Shown piece after piece: positions 49,282 to 58,938 of a stretch of DNA of 64,000 bases; the first letter of the stretch is position 1, and each line of letters begins with the position of its first letter. The position numbers were made by a program, and so were the translations under genes. This DNA is from JBAYJC01 sp041665285. Its GTDB lineage: Bacteria > Patescibacteriota > Patescibacteriia > 2-12-FULL-60-25. The stretch spans positions 50,944-114,943 of the forward strand of contig JBAYJC010000004.1 in assembly GCA_041665285.1 (NCBI GenBank). The letters run 5' to 3'. The notes under the pieces are model-generated. The model did no database searches. It was not told the DNA's origin and was given only the letters and a program-made list of their open reading frames with translations.

Positions 49282-50562
49282 TTACCCATTGACAAAGAGG
49301 TCTTCTATGTCCTTCTTCTTCTCAAACGGCCCGACCAAAGCCGCGGACATGGCGGCTGGACGGAAGATCTTTTTGGCGATTTCGCGGATCTCCGCAGGCT
49401 TTACGCGTTCGATCGCGCGCAATCGTTCTTCTGGAGAAAGGGTCTTTTTCTGGAACACCCATTGCTTGCCAAACCAGTCTGCCTGCGCCGCAGGATCTTC
49501 AAACGCCAGCGTAAGTTTTCCACGGATATGATCTTTCGCACGACGCAACTCTTCTGCGGTCACTAAGTCTTTCGTGATTTTTCGTAACTCTTGTTTGATG
49601 ACCTTGATCGCCTCTTTCAAACGATTCGGCGGCAGACCAGCCGCAACCACAAACATGCCCGTATCCTCAAACGGCTGATGGCCAGCGCTGATCGAATAAC
49701 ACAATCCACGACGCTCGCGCACTTCGATAAATAAGCGCGAAGACATGGTGCCGCCCAAAATTGTGGAGAGGAGTGAGAGCGCAGGAATCTGCTTGTCTGT
49801 ATATGGAATGCCGTGGAAGGCCATGCCAAGCTGAACCTGCTCTGTTTTCTTTTGACGAAAGTCAACCGCTTCCACCAACTTTTTTGGCGCAATAAACGGG
49901 GCAAACGCTGTATCCTCCAACTTGTTTGGTGCTTTAACCGTACCAAACGTCTGCTCCAACATCTTCCACACACCAGGAACAATTTTGCCGGCTACAACAA
50001 CGGTCATGCGCGAGGGAACATAATAGCGGTCGCGATAGCTTGTGAGCTGTTCACGCGTGATTTTTTTGATGACCTCGCGCGGACCTGCGATATTCCAACC
50101 AAGCGTACTCTCTGGATACAGCACCTCTTCCAAAAGATCCTCCATTTGCGTACGAGGATTATCCTCATACATGTTGATTTCCTCAATAATCACGCCACGT
50201 TCGCGATCAATCTCTGCTGGATCATACAAAGAATGAAACAGCATGTCATGCAACAAATCCACGGCAAGCGCCGTATGTTGTGCATCCATTTTAATATAAT
50301 ACGCCGTCAAATCTTTACTGGTAAATGCATTGAACTCTGCACCATAGCGATCCAATTCTTTTGTGAGAGCTAGTGTATTTGGACGCCGTTTTGTCCCTTT
50401 GAACATGAGATGCTCCACAAAATGCGAGGCACCGTTGATCTCCTTTGTCTCATAACGAGATCCTACGCGCGCAAATGCCATCACGGTCATCGAAGCCACA
50501 CCGTTCTGCGGAACCAACATCACGTTCATGCCGTTTTTGAGCTGTTTGTGTGTGATAGACAT
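49282..50562 (-). CDS. M16-family zinc peptidase
   Basis: A 426-residue inverzincin with HFVEH (47-51) and the downstream ligand Glu in VIIEEINMYEDNPR; also GWNIAG and RYYVPSRMTVVVAG typical of the N-terminal domain, and RGLCYSISAGHQPFEDTGMFVVAAGLPP in the C-terminal one. Family members (pitrilysin/processing peptidase) degrade peptides or trim precursors. The short length is that of the single-chain bacterial type. It lies six bases after the glycyl-tRNA synthetase gene. Confidence 0.95.
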   Translation of the reverse strand: MSITHKQLKNGMNVMLVPQNGVASMTVMAFARVGSRYETKEINGASHFVEHLMFKGTKRRPNTLALTKELDRYGAEFNAFTSKDLTAYYIKMDAQHTALAVDLLHDMLFHSLYDPAEIDRERGVIIEEINMYEDNPRTQMEDLLEEVLYPESTLGWNIAGPREVIKKITREQLTSYRDRYYVPSRMTVVVAGKIVPGVWKMLEQTFGTVKAPNKLEDTAFAPFIAPKKLVEAVDFRQKKTEQVQLGMAFHGIPYTDKQIPALSLLSTILGGTMSSRLFIEVRERRGLCYSISAGHQPFEDTGMFVVAAGLPPNRLKEAIKVIKQELRKITKDLVTAEELRRAKDHIRGKLTLAFEDPAAQADWFGKQWVFQKKTLSPEERLRAIERVKPAEIREIAKKIFRPAAMSAALVGPFEKKKDIEDLFVNG

Positions 50563-50568
50563 AGAAAG

Positions 50569-51972
50569 TTACCCGAGCTTTATTTTCAACCACTCTTCCA
50601 AATCTGCAATAGCAATACGTTCTTGCGCCATGGTGTCGCGGTCGCGAACGGTCACGGCACCATCGGTAAGCGAATCAAAATCCACACACACGCAATACGG
50701 CGTGCCGATTTCATCTTGGCGACGATAACGCTTGCCGATATTGCCATTGTCGTCATATTCGCACCAGTATTTTTTCCGAAGGTTCAGATAGATGCCACGC
50801 GCTTTTTCAACAAGCTCTGGCTTATTGCGTAGGAGTGGGAAAATCGCGACTTTCACAGGCGCCAAATCTGGATGCAGATGAAGCACGGAACGCGTTTCCC
50901 CTTCACCTACGCTCTCTTCCGCAAAGGCTTGATCCAAAAACATCAAAAATAAACGGCCAAGCCCCACAGAGGTTTCCACAATATGCGGCACGATTTTTTC
51001 CCCGTTGCGTGGATCCACATACACCAACTCTTGACCGGAAAACTGCGCATGACGTGAAAGATCCCAATTCCCGCGCGCGTGAATCCCCTCTACCTCTTTG
51101 AATCCGCCAAGTGCAGGAAAATCAAACTCAATATCAAATGCATTGCTCGCATAATGCGCAAGCTTTTCATGCTTGTACCAGTGGATTTGCTCTGGTTTAA
51201 TGCCATAGCGCAGATACCACGCCCATCGCTCCTCCTTCCACACTTCAAACACGCGTTCGGTTTCTTCTGGACGAATAAAATATTGCAATTCCATCTGTTC
51301 AAACTCGCGCGTGCGAAAGATGAACTGCCGCGCCACAATTTCATTGCGAAATGCCTTGCCAACCTGCGCAATGCCAAATGGCAAGCCAGGATGAAGCGCA
51401 TCGACCGTATTTTTATAATCCAAATAAATCCCGCCGCAGGTTTCTGGCCGCAAATACACGACAGACTCTTCAGAGAGTGCGCTTGTTGGCGATCCCAAAT
51501 TGGATTTGACCATCAACGAAAAACGCTTTGCCTCGGTCAGCTCTTTTCCACCGCATTGTGGACACTTGAGCTTGTTCTCTGCACGCAACTTGTCCAACTC
51601 CACATTGATAACATCAAGCGGCGCTTTGTCTGCGTTCACGCCATAGGATTCGAGTACGTGATCTGCACGAAAACGGTTTTTACATGTGCGACAATCCATT
51701 TGCGGATCATCAAAACTTTCCACATGCCCAGACGCTTCCCAGGTACGCGGATGCATGAAGATGGCACTATCCAATCCCACGACATCCTCGCGCAATTGCA
51801 CCATCCACTTCCACCACGCATCGCGAATATTGTTTTTCAACAACGCCCCATAGTGGCCATAATCATAAATCCCACCCAACCCGCCGTAGATTTCTGACGA
51901 AGGAAATACAAACCCGCGCCGCTTACACAGCGACACTAATGCTTCCATGCGTTTTTCTGGAGAGAGAGACAT
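50569..51972 (-). CDS. glyQS: Glycyl-tRNA synthetase (single-chain, alpha2 type)
   Basis: Charges tRNA-Gly. A 467-residue class II enzyme with the GlyRS signature (CKRRGFVFPSSEIYGGLGGIYDYGHYG), a Cys zinc site (CRTCKNRF, CPQCGG), motif 2 around FRNEIVARQFIFRTREFEQMELQYF and motif 3 SVGLGRLFLMFL. It is the eukaryote/Gram-positive alpha2 form, not the alpha/beta form. Followed by the M16 peptidase; frr lies 11 bases upstream. Confidence 0.96.
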   Translation of the reverse strand: MSLSPEKRMEALVSLCKRRGFVFPSSEIYGGLGGIYDYGHYGALLKNNIRDAWWKWMVQLREDVVGLDSAIFMHPRTWEASGHVESFDDPQMDCRTCKNRFRADHVLESYGVNADKAPLDVINVELDKLRAENKLKCPQCGGKELTEAKRFSLMVKSNLGSPTSALSEESVVYLRPETCGGIYLDYKNTVDALHPGLPFGIAQVGKAFRNEIVARQFIFRTREFEQMELQYFIRPEETERVFEVWKEERWAWYLRYGIKPEQIHWYKHEKLAHYASNAFDIEFDFPALGGFKEVEGIHARGNWDLSRHAQFSGQELVYVDPRNGEKIVPHIVETSVGLGRLFLMFLDQAFAEESVGEGETRSVLHLHPDLAPVKVAIFPLLRNKPELVEKARGIYLNLRKKYWCEYDDNGNIGKRYRRQDEIGTPYCVCVDFDSLTDGAVTVRDRDTMAQERIAIADLEEWLKIKLG

Positions 51973-51983
51973 ACCTTCTATGG

Positions 51984-52541
51984 CTACACGGTCATGATTT
52001 CTTTTTCCTTTTCTTCAGAGATTTTCTCTACTTTTGCGTTCCATTCTCCCACCACTTTATCGAGCCGCTCAAGATGACGACGTTTTTCATCTTCAGAGAT
52101 CACTTTTTCTTTTTCGTCGTTTGTGACCGCTGTCTTGATTTTTTCGCGCACATTACGCACACCAATTTTTGCTTGCTCTGCTTTTTGATGCAAAATCTTC
52201 ACAAGATTTTTACGCCCGTCCTCTGTCATGGGCGGCATGATCATGCGGATGACCGTGCCTGCGACGTTTGGTTGCATGCCGAGCCCGGCATCGACGAGCG
52301 CCTTCTCAATGTCCTTCACAATGGATTTGTCCCATGGTTCGATCTGCACGGTCTTTGCGTCCGGGGTTGTAATCGATGCCACCGCCTTAAGCTCCATACG
52401 CTGTCCGCCGTACGCTTCCACAGAAATACCATCCACAAGAGCCACCGACGCCCGGCCTGTACGCAATCCCTGCAATTCCTTCTGAAAATGATCAATAACA
52501 AGCTGAAAATCGGATTGGTGGTCGTCGATATGGTTTGGCAT
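51984..52541 (-). CDS. frr: Ribosome recycling factor
   Basis: Splits post-termination ribosomes with EF-G. The 185-residue protein shows LQGLRTGRASVALVDGISVEAYGG, PLxx-like KTVQIEPWDKSIVKDIEKALVDAGLGMQPNVAGTVIRMIMPPMTEDGRKNL and the helical C-terminus. It lies among other translation genes. Confidence 0.97.
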   Translation of the reverse strand: MPNHIDDHQSDFQLVIDHFQKELQGLRTGRASVALVDGISVEAYGGQRMELKAVASITTPDAKTVQIEPWDKSIVKDIEKALVDAGLGMQPNVAGTVIRMIMPPMTEDGRKNLVKILHQKAEQAKIGVRNVREKIKTAVTNDEKEKVISEDEKRRHLERLDKVVGEWNAKVEKISEEKEKEIMTV

Positions 52542-52546
52542 AGATA

Positions 52547-53614
52547 TTATTTTTTTCGTGGATACGCCCCTAAAAACAACACAGGCGGAGTACTTCTGTC
52601 AAACGCGATAAAACTCACGCCGCGTTTTGTTGGGAGCTTTTTCGAGGTCCAGGTCGTACCGCCATCATTCGTAAAGACGATCGACGTGTCTGTGGCATAG
52701 ACCACCATGCGTGGGTTTGTAGGATGCACAGCCATGGACTTAATCTGCACGGTATTTGGCGGATTTGGTAAGCTCAACGCACGCCAGGAAGCACCACTGT
52801 CGTCTGACTTAAGGATGCCGAAACGTGAGACCGTATAAAGCGTATTTTGCGCACCCGGATCAAGGACGATCTGCGTTGGTCGATTGGCACCGTCGTAAGC
52901 ATCAAACGGATCAATGATCTGCGTCCAGGTTGCGCCACTATCCATGGTTTTTGCGATACCACGACCATTGGTTGCCACATACATGACACGAGAATCTCTC
53001 GCATCAATATCCATGTCATTGATGTTTGTTCCTTCAATACGCGTAAGAACGCGCCAGGATCCTCCTGCATCATCGCTTCGCAAAATGTCACCGGCATTCG
53101 TACCTGCGTAGACAATGTTTGAGTTGAACCAATCAACCACCACAGCCGTGAAAATCTTATCAACGCGCTCATCGAAAAACACTTGATTCCAGTCACGTCC
53201 ACAGTTTGCGGTTTTAAGCACCTGATTTGCCTTGGCAACATACACCGTGCATTTATCCTTCGGATCCACAGACACAGCTTGCACTTTGCCGGAGGACAGA
53301 CCCTTAGACACAGCCCAGGAATCACCTCCATCCAAAGAAACAAACAACCCATTTTCCGCACTCCCCATATACACCGCCTGTGCATCTTGCGGATCAAACG
53401 CCATGGTCACAGTTCCCACATCGCCAATACTCCCCACTTTTCCACCAATCGTGAGTGCGGTGAGCTGTTGCCAGGTCACTGCCACATCCTTTGTACGAAA
53501 GACGCCGCCATCTAAAGCGCTCCCCTGCGGAGTACCGCCGTCCAAACATCCAGCTCCAACCAACGCAAAGACGCACAAAGGCGCAAACACACGAACGTAG
53601 TGAGATATCGTCAT
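52547..53614 (-). CDS. Lipoprotein with BNR/sortilin-type beta-propeller repeats
   Basis: A 355-residue protein from ATG 53614, which overlaps the holB stop as ATGA. The lipobox is LVGAG-Cys, then Gly-rich linker. The rest is a beta-propeller of about six Asp-box units (SLDGGDSWAVSKG, RSDDAGGSWRVL, KTMDSGATWTQI, KSDDSGASWRAL, TNDGGTTWTSK). Such lipoproteins bind proteins or glycans at the cell surface, or assist membrane complex assembly (YCF48-like). Function here is unknown. Confidence 0.85.
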   Translation of the reverse strand: MTISHYVRVFAPLCVFALVGAGCLDGGTPQGSALDGGVFRTKDVAVTWQQLTALTIGGKVGSIGDVGTVTMAFDPQDAQAVYMGSAENGLFVSLDGGDSWAVSKGLSSGKVQAVSVDPKDKCTVYVAKANQVLKTANCGRDWNQVFFDERVDKIFTAVVVDWFNSNIVYAGTNAGDILRSDDAGGSWRVLTRIEGTNINDMDIDARDSRVMYVATNGRGIAKTMDSGATWTQIIDPFDAYDGANRPTQIVLDPGAQNTLYTVSRFGILKSDDSGASWRALSLPNPPNTVQIKSMAVHPTNPRMVVYATDTSIVFTNDGGTTWTSKKLPTKRGVSFIAFDRSTPPVLFLGAYPRKK

Positions 53615-54549
53615 AGGTATGAGGGATAAAGAACGGAAGGAAAGATGGATGAGGAAAGGGAAGAACGCGACAAAGCCCACTCAAGACCAAGGCGCGGAGA
53701 CAACGTCGTACCAGCAAGAGTCCATGCGTGCACAAGCCCAAGCGCAATATCCGTGGCCTTGCGCGGATCCGTCACAAACAACGGACCAAGCTCTTGCATG
53801 CTCATCGAGAGCCATGCACGCCAAGCAGACTCTGGATCCTCTTCCGCGTCACAGCATCGTGCAGTGCGCTCAAGAGCGCCACACGCTACTCCCAGCGGTC
53901 GATGCGCGAGCATCTGCATAGTCTGCGCCGCAGATGCACGTTGCGCACGCCATGCATCCGCGTCTTCCGTGTATCGCAAAGCAACGCCAGGACAACCGCG
54001 AGCCGCCTGTAATGCCGCAGACACGGCAGACATATCCATATCACGTTTTACCAGCCAATCGTGCAAAGACGCTTCTGGAACACGGCCGAAATACAATGGG
54101 ACAAGTCGCGAACGCAACGTCGCGGGCAGTGTGTCTGGATGTTCTGTTACAAAAAGATAGACAACTCCTGCAGGAGGTTCTTCTACAGCCTTGAGTAAGG
54201 CATTGCACGCCTCGCTATTCCATCGATCCGCGTGGTCAATAAGTGCCACGCGTTTCCCACCATGCGCAGAAGTGAACTGCATGCGCTTCATGAGTTCACG
54301 CGCTTGCTTGATGGTGAGATCTTTTGCCTCTTCTTCGCGCACAACACGCACAAAATCCGGATGTGCATCCAATGAGAGCGATGCCGGCTGCTGAAGGAGC
54401 GCTCGTGCAAAGCGTTCTGCCACGGTTCGCTTCCCCACACCATCTGGTCCAAAGAAAAGATACCCTGGCGCTGGTGCAGAAATCGCACGCATTAACAAAG
54501 CAAGAACATGTTCATGCCCAAGTATGCCGTCAAAAACGTCCGCAGACAT
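53611..54549 (-). CDS. holB: DNA polymerase III delta' subunit
   Basis: Clamp-loader subunit. A 312-residue AAA-type protein with GHEHVLALLMRA, GPDGVGKRTVAERFARAL (Walker A), RVALIDHADRWNSEACNALLKAVEEPPAGVVYLFVTEHPDTLPATLRSRLVPLYF. The match to the delta' pattern is clear. dnaX, the gamma/tau gene, lies 7 kb away in this window. It probably heads the transcript that includes the propeller lipoprotein. Confidence 0.9.
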   Translation of the reverse strand: MSADVFDGILGHEHVLALLMRAISAPAPGYLFFGPDGVGKRTVAERFARALLQQPASLSLDAHPDFVRVVREEEAKDLTIKQARELMKRMQFTSAHGGKRVALIDHADRWNSEACNALLKAVEEPPAGVVYLFVTEHPDTLPATLRSRLVPLYFGRVPEASLHDWLVKRDMDMSAVSAALQAARGCPGVALRYTEDADAWRAQRASAAQTMQMLAHRPLGVACGALERTARCCDAEEDPESAWRAWLSMSMQELGPLFVTDPRKATDIALGLVHAWTLAGTTLSPRLGLEWALSRSSLSSSIFPSVLYPSYL

Positions 54550-54579
54550 GCCCGTATGATACCAGAAAGGCGCAAAGAA

Positions 54580-54615
54580 AAGAAAACACCTCTGGTGAGA
54601 GCTTCACCGGAGGTG
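54580..54615 (-). terminator. Terminator of the 55969-54620 gene
   Basis: CACCTCCGGTGA / TCACCAGAGGTG arms followed on the minus strand by TTTTCTTTTC. Confidence 0.85.
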
Positions 54616-54619
54616 GGAG

Positions 54620-55969
54620 TTACTGGCTGTTCGCGGCCCACGGCGCCACGAGGGGTGCCATGTCCGAGACCCGGTTCGAGGCCGGGACGTCGCTCTGCGC
54701 AAGCGCGGAGCGGAGGCGGGCGATCCCGTTCACCGGGTCGTCCGGGGAAATGATCCCGGCGGCGAGGTTGATGGCCTCGTCACACCGTTCGCTGTTCCGG
54801 CTCGCGCAGGCGCGGGACACGCCCTGCAGTGCCGACTCCTCCGCCTGGATCTGGGCGGGGTTCGGGATGGTGGTCGGCGCGTTCTCGCGGGCCTGCGTGA
54901 AGGCCTGCTGGGTGAACTCGAGCCTCTGCGCCGTGGGGGCGCACAGCCGGTTGACCGCGGCCATGTCGACCGTGGCGTTGGACGGGGCACCGCGACGGAG
55001 GAGCTCCTCGGCACCGTCCAGGCGCCTGGTGAGCAGGCACCGGAGAAGGTCGATCTGCGCCTCGTCCCTCTCGAGCTGGGCCTGCATCACGTTGATGCTG
55101 GCGTACTGCCCGGCCATGATGACGCCCATGCGGCCGGTCCGGTTGTTGAGCTGGGACTGCACGAGGCGCAGGTCCCCTTGCGCGGCCGTGAGAGCAGAGG
55201 TGTGCTCGAGCACGGTGCTCGAGAGCTCGGCCGTGCGACGAACCAGGCCGTTCACGGCCAGGGCCAGCGTCACGTCCGTGCCGCGCCGCACGCACCGAAG
55301 CGTGGACTCGCTCGCACCCGTGATGGCCGAGATGCTCGTCGCGTCCGGCATGGCGTCGCGGTACCAGCGCGCCCCGCCGCTCGCACAGCAAGCCATGCAG
55401 GCCGTGCGGTTCTCGCCCTCGAGGTCCGCGCACTGGGTGCGCGCGCAGTCGCCCGGACGCACGCGCGGCTCGGCGCGGGCCACGGTTGGCTCGGACGACG
55501 AAGAGCTCGCACGCGGAGACGAGACGAACGGCCTGGAGGCCGAGGCCGCCGCGACCGCCGTGGTCGTGACGCCGCCGCACAGGACGTTGAGGAACGCCCC
55601 GCCAGCCGCGAGGCGCGCGCTTAGAATCGCGCACGCCGGGAACTGGAACGCGCTCCTCGGGTTGTTCGGGTCCAGCCTACGGAAGCACACGCTCGCCATG
55701 TTGACGGGTGTGGGCGACGAGAACGAGACCCCAGAGCAGAACGCCCTTCGGTAGCGGTCGCGCTCCTGCGAGGCGCTGTTGGCGCTCATGCACTGCGTTA
55801 CACACGCGTCCAAGACCTCGTCCGAGGGCGAGGCCGCCGTGACGGGCGCCTCGGGCGGCCCCACGGGTACGCCCGCGTCCTGTGCCAGCGCCGTTCCCGG
55901 GAGGAACAGCGCGGCGGCGAGCACAGAAGAGACCAGTACGACCACCCATCCCTTGCTCTTGTCCTTCAT
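54620..55969 (-). CDS. GC-rich exported coiled-coil protein with Cys-rich N-terminal half
   Basis: A 449-residue protein with a cleavable signal (VVVLVSSVLAAALFLPGTALA, mature end QDAGVPVG). This mature start resembles that of the 21385-22839 product (QSDAGTPP). The first half holds about a dozen Cys (ACVTQCMSAN, FCSGVSF, RTQCADLEGENRTACMACCAS), the second is long-helical (LRLVQSQLNNRTGRMGVIMAGQYASINVMQAQLERDEAQIDLL). Shine-Dalgarno GGAGAGG; its own TTGACG promoter and a terminator. A line counted inside it is 68% GC. Function unknown. Confidence 0.76.
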   Translation of the reverse strand: MKDKSKGWVVVLVSSVLAAALFLPGTALAQDAGVPVGPPEAPVTAASPSDEVLDACVTQCMSANSASQERDRYRRAFCSGVSFSSPTPVNMASVCFRRLDPNNPRSAFQFPACAILSARLAAGGAFLNVLCGGVTTTAVAAASASRPFVSSPRASSSSSEPTVARAEPRVRPGDCARTQCADLEGENRTACMACCASGGARWYRDAMPDATSISAITGASESTLRCVRRGTDVTLALAVNGLVRRTAELSSTVLEHTSALTAAQGDLRLVQSQLNNRTGRMGVIMAGQYASINVMQAQLERDEAQIDLLRCLLTRRLDGAEELLRRGAPSNATVDMAAVNRLCAPTAQRLEFTQQAFTQARENAPTTIPNPAQIQAEESALQGVSRACASRNSERCDEAINLAAGIISPDDPVNGIARLRSALAQSDVPASNRVSDMAPLVAPWAANSQ

Positions 55970-56058
55970 TTCAATCCCCTCTCCTTCTATCTGGGCGCTG
56001 AAAAGCACCCCTCCTCGACCTTCAAACCAAATAAGACAGGTTAGAAGAACGAGAAAAT

Positions 56059-56087
56059 GTTGTAACAAAAAGCTCCTCTGCCGTCAA
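56059..56087 (-). promoter_or_regulatory. Promoter of the 55969-54620 gene
   Basis: TTGACG (56087-56082), 17 bp, TACAAC (56064-56059) preceded by TGT. It begins 19 bases past the prfB stop. Confidence 0.65.
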
Positions 56088-56105
56088 GAGGAGGTGAACA
56101 CCAAG

Positions 56106-57236
56106 CTACTCCTTATTCAAGTCAGCCCGACGGTCTTCGGTTTTTGCCTGCATGCGTAAATAGCCCTCTACAAACCGGTCCAAATCTCCGTTTAACACAG
56201 CCTCAGGATCAGAAGTCTCTACCTCTGTCCGATGGTCTTTGACCATTTTATAGGGATGAAGCACATACGAGCGGATCTGGTTCCCCCACTCTGCGCTTTG
56301 GAACTCTCCACGCAATTTGAGCTTCTCCTTAGCCAATTCTTCCTCTTTAAGCTTCACGAGCTTTGCCTTCAAAATCTTCATGGCTGTTTCCTTGTTTTGC
56401 GCCTGGGAACGCTCATTTTGACAGGAAACCGTAATCTTTGTGGGCAAATGTACAATACGGACGGCCGAATAGGTCGTGTTTACAGACTGGCCACCCTTAC
56501 CGCCACTCATAAACGTATCAATACGCAAATCCTCAGGTTTCATGTCCACGCTCACATCTTCGTCAATTTCAGGCAAAACCTCCACGAGTGCGAACGACGT
56601 CTGGCGCAAGGCATCTGCATTAAAAGGCGACTGCCGGACCAGCCGATGCACTCCGTGCTCCCCTTTCAGATGGCCATAGGCATAGCGGCCTGTCACAAAA
56701 AACGTCGCAGATTTGATGCCCGCCTCCCCTCCACGAGACTCATCTACCAGACGTACCTGCCAAGATTTGCCCTCACAATAGCGCACCAACATACGCAAAA
56801 GCATCTCTGCCCAGTCCTGCGCATCTGTGCCACCCGCGCCTGCGTGAACCGCTACGATCGCGTTGCTAGCGTCATGCGCGCCGGAAAACATCAAGGAAAA
56901 CTCCAGCGTAAGATAACGCTTTTCCAGCTCTGCTAGACGCACCTCAAGCTCCCCGGCAACAGACGCATCCTTGTCTTCGACAGACAGCCGCAACATCTCC
57001 TCTGCTTCAAGCGCAGATGCACGTAAGGCATCCCAAGCCTCATAATCCTTGCGTAGATCGCCCAGCTTCTGCGATTCGCGTTTCGCGCGCTCCTGATCTG
57101 CCCAAAAGTCCGGAGCCATGGATTCTTGTTCCAAAGCCGCCATCTCTTGCTTGACCGTATCCAACGCCAAAATATCCCACGCCTCATTCACACGAGCGCG
57201 CAGGGCCTGTACACGAGCAAGGAGATCTTCAAGCAT
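56106..57236 (-). CDS. prfB: Peptide chain release factor 2
   Basis: Releases peptides at UAA and UGA. A 376-residue class I release factor: helical N-domain, GGTDAQDWAEMLLRML, the specificity motif SPF (203-205, in RLVRQSPFNADALRQTSF) and GGQ (248-250, in SGGKGGQSVN). The SPF motif marks RF2. The frame is open from MLEDLL, with no internal stop, so no programmed frameshift is needed. Ser follows GGQ where His is usual. It implies that UGA is a stop here. Confidence 0.96.
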   Translation of the reverse strand: MLEDLLARVQALRARVNEAWDILALDTVKQEMAALEQESMAPDFWADQERAKRESQKLGDLRKDYEAWDALRASALEAEEMLRLSVEDKDASVAGELEVRLAELEKRYLTLEFSLMFSGAHDASNAIVAVHAGAGGTDAQDWAEMLLRMLVRYCEGKSWQVRLVDESRGGEAGIKSATFFVTGRYAYGHLKGEHGVHRLVRQSPFNADALRQTSFALVEVLPEIDEDVSVDMKPEDLRIDTFMSGGKGGQSVNTTYSAVRIVHLPTKITVSCQNERSQAQNKETAMKILKAKLVKLKEEELAKEKLKLRGEFQSAEWGNQIRSYVLHPYKMVKDHRTEVETSDPEAVLNGDLDRFVEGYLRMQAKTEDRRADLNKE

Positions 57237-57250
57237 GGCCAGAGCATAAC

Positions 57251-57283
57251 CAAAAACCGCGCTCTTGGCGAGACGCGGCTTTT
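57251..57283 (-). terminator. Terminator of groESL
   Basis: GCCGCG / CGCGGT stem with nested TCTCG..GAG, then TTTTTGG on the minus strand, between groEL and prfB. Confidence 0.8.
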
Positions 57284-57298
57284 GAACGCCCTGTGCGA

Positions 57299-58927
57299 TT
57301 AGTATCCCATGCCCATGCCACCATGATCTCCATGGCCAGCCGCTGGCTCTTCTTTCTTTGGTTTCTCCGTAATAATACACTCGGTCGTGAGAAACATCCC
57401 GGCCACAGAAGCGGCATTTTGCAAGGCGCAACGCGTGACTTTTGCCGGGTCAATAATGCCAGCGCTGATCATGTCCTCATAACGATCAGCTTCTGCATTA
57501 TATCCCATAGAACCCGCGAGCTTCTTCACTTCCTCGACCACCACAGAGCCATCTTTGCCACCATTTGTCGCAATGATCTTGAGCGGCTCTTCAATCGCTT
57601 TTTTGATAATTTGCACGCCGATTTTTTCCTCGCCTTCCAGCGTCAACGCATTCAATGCGCCAAGCGTACGAAGCAACGCTACACCGCCGCCAGGGACGAT
57701 TCCCTCTTCCACCGCGGCCTTGGTTGCGCTGATGGCGTCTTCAATGCGATGTTTCTTTTCTTTCATCTCCACTTCCGTTGCCGCACCAACCTTGATGACG
57801 CCAACGCCACCAGAAAGTTTTGCAATGCGTTCCTGCATTTTTTCGCGATCAAATGAGGAATCCGTCTTTTCCAATTGTGACTTGATCGCAGAGGCACGTG
57901 CCGCAATCTTTTCCTTATCGCCCTTGCCATCAACAAGCGTGGTCGTTTCTTTGGTGGCAATAACTTTACGCGCAGAGCCAAGGTCCTCGATCTCCACAGA
58001 GTCGAGCTTACGACCGACATCCTCGCTGATGTATTGCGCGCCCGTCACAATCGCAATGTCCTGCAACAGCTCCTTGCGACGATCGCCAAAGCCAGGGGCC
58101 TTGATCGCGAGCGCGTTGAAAATACCGCGGAGCTTGTTCACAACCAATGTCGCGAGCGCTTCGCCCTCCACGTCGTCTGCGATGATCACGAGTTCTTTTT
58201 TCCCGAGTTTCAAAATCTTTTCCAAAAGTGGAAGAATATCTTGGATCGAGGAGATTTTTTTATCGGTGATCAAGATGAACGGATCTGCATATTCTGCCTC
58301 CAACCGTTCTTGATTCGTCACCATGTACATCGAGGCATAGCCTTTATCAATGCGCATGCCTTGCACGACTTCTTTGTCGATACCAAAGGTCTGGGATTCT
58401 TCCACAGTGATCACGCCATTTTGCCCCATCTGCGCCACCATTTCTGCAATGGTTTTGCCGATCTCGCGGTCGTTCGCGCTGATAGATGCGACATGCTCAA
58501 TCTTATCACCCGTGACTGGTTGAGCCACTTTTTCGCGCAGTTCCTTCACAATCGCTTCCAGCGCTTTTTCCATGCCGCGCTTCACGGCCAATGGATTTGC
58601 ACCTGCTGTGATGTTCTTCAACCCTTCAGCAATCATCGCTTGCGCCAAGACGGTCGCGGTGGTTGTGCCATCACCAGCGGCATCATTTGTTTTGGAAGCA
58701 ACCTCTTTGACGAGCTCTGCCCCAACATTCTCCTGCTTATCTTCAAGCTCTACTTCTTTCGCAACGGTCACGCCATCTTTGGTGATGGTCGGCGATCCAT
58801 AGCCATGATCAATCACCACATTGCGTCCCTTCGGACCAAGCGTGACTTTAACCGCATTTGCCAATTGATCCACACCACGCTTCATGGCATGACGCGCTTC
58901 CTCGTTGAACGTAATAATTTTTGCCAT
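57299..58927 (-). CDS. groEL: 60 kDa chaperonin GroEL
   Basis: The 542-residue chaperonin that folds proteins inside a double ring with GroES. Visible: TLGPKGRNVVIDHGYGSPTITKDGVTVAKEV, GDGTTTATVLAQAM (ATP site), the apical domain, and AAVEEGIVPGGGVALL near the end. The C-terminus is the usual GGMGMG tail. The gene follows groES and the CIRCE element. Confidence 0.98.
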   Translation of the reverse strand: MAKIITFNEEARHAMKRGVDQLANAVKVTLGPKGRNVVIDHGYGSPTITKDGVTVAKEVELEDKQENVGAELVKEVASKTNDAAGDGTTTATVLAQAMIAEGLKNITAGANPLAVKRGMEKALEAIVKELREKVAQPVTGDKIEHVASISANDREIGKTIAEMVAQMGQNGVITVEESQTFGIDKEVVQGMRIDKGYASMYMVTNQERLEAEYADPFILITDKKISSIQDILPLLEKILKLGKKELVIIADDVEGEALATLVVNKLRGIFNALAIKAPGFGDRRKELLQDIAIVTGAQYISEDVGRKLDSVEIEDLGSARKVIATKETTTLVDGKGDKEKIAARASAIKSQLEKTDSSFDREKMQERIAKLSGGVGVIKVGAATEVEMKEKKHRIEDAISATKAAVEEGIVPGGGVALLRTLGALNALTLEGEEKIGVQIIKKAIEEPLKIIATNGGKDGSVVVEEVKKLAGSMGYNAEADRYEDMISAGIIDPAKVTRCALQNAASVAGMFLTTECIITEKPKKEEPAAGHGDHGGMGMGY

Positions 58928-58938
58928 ATATTCTTTTA

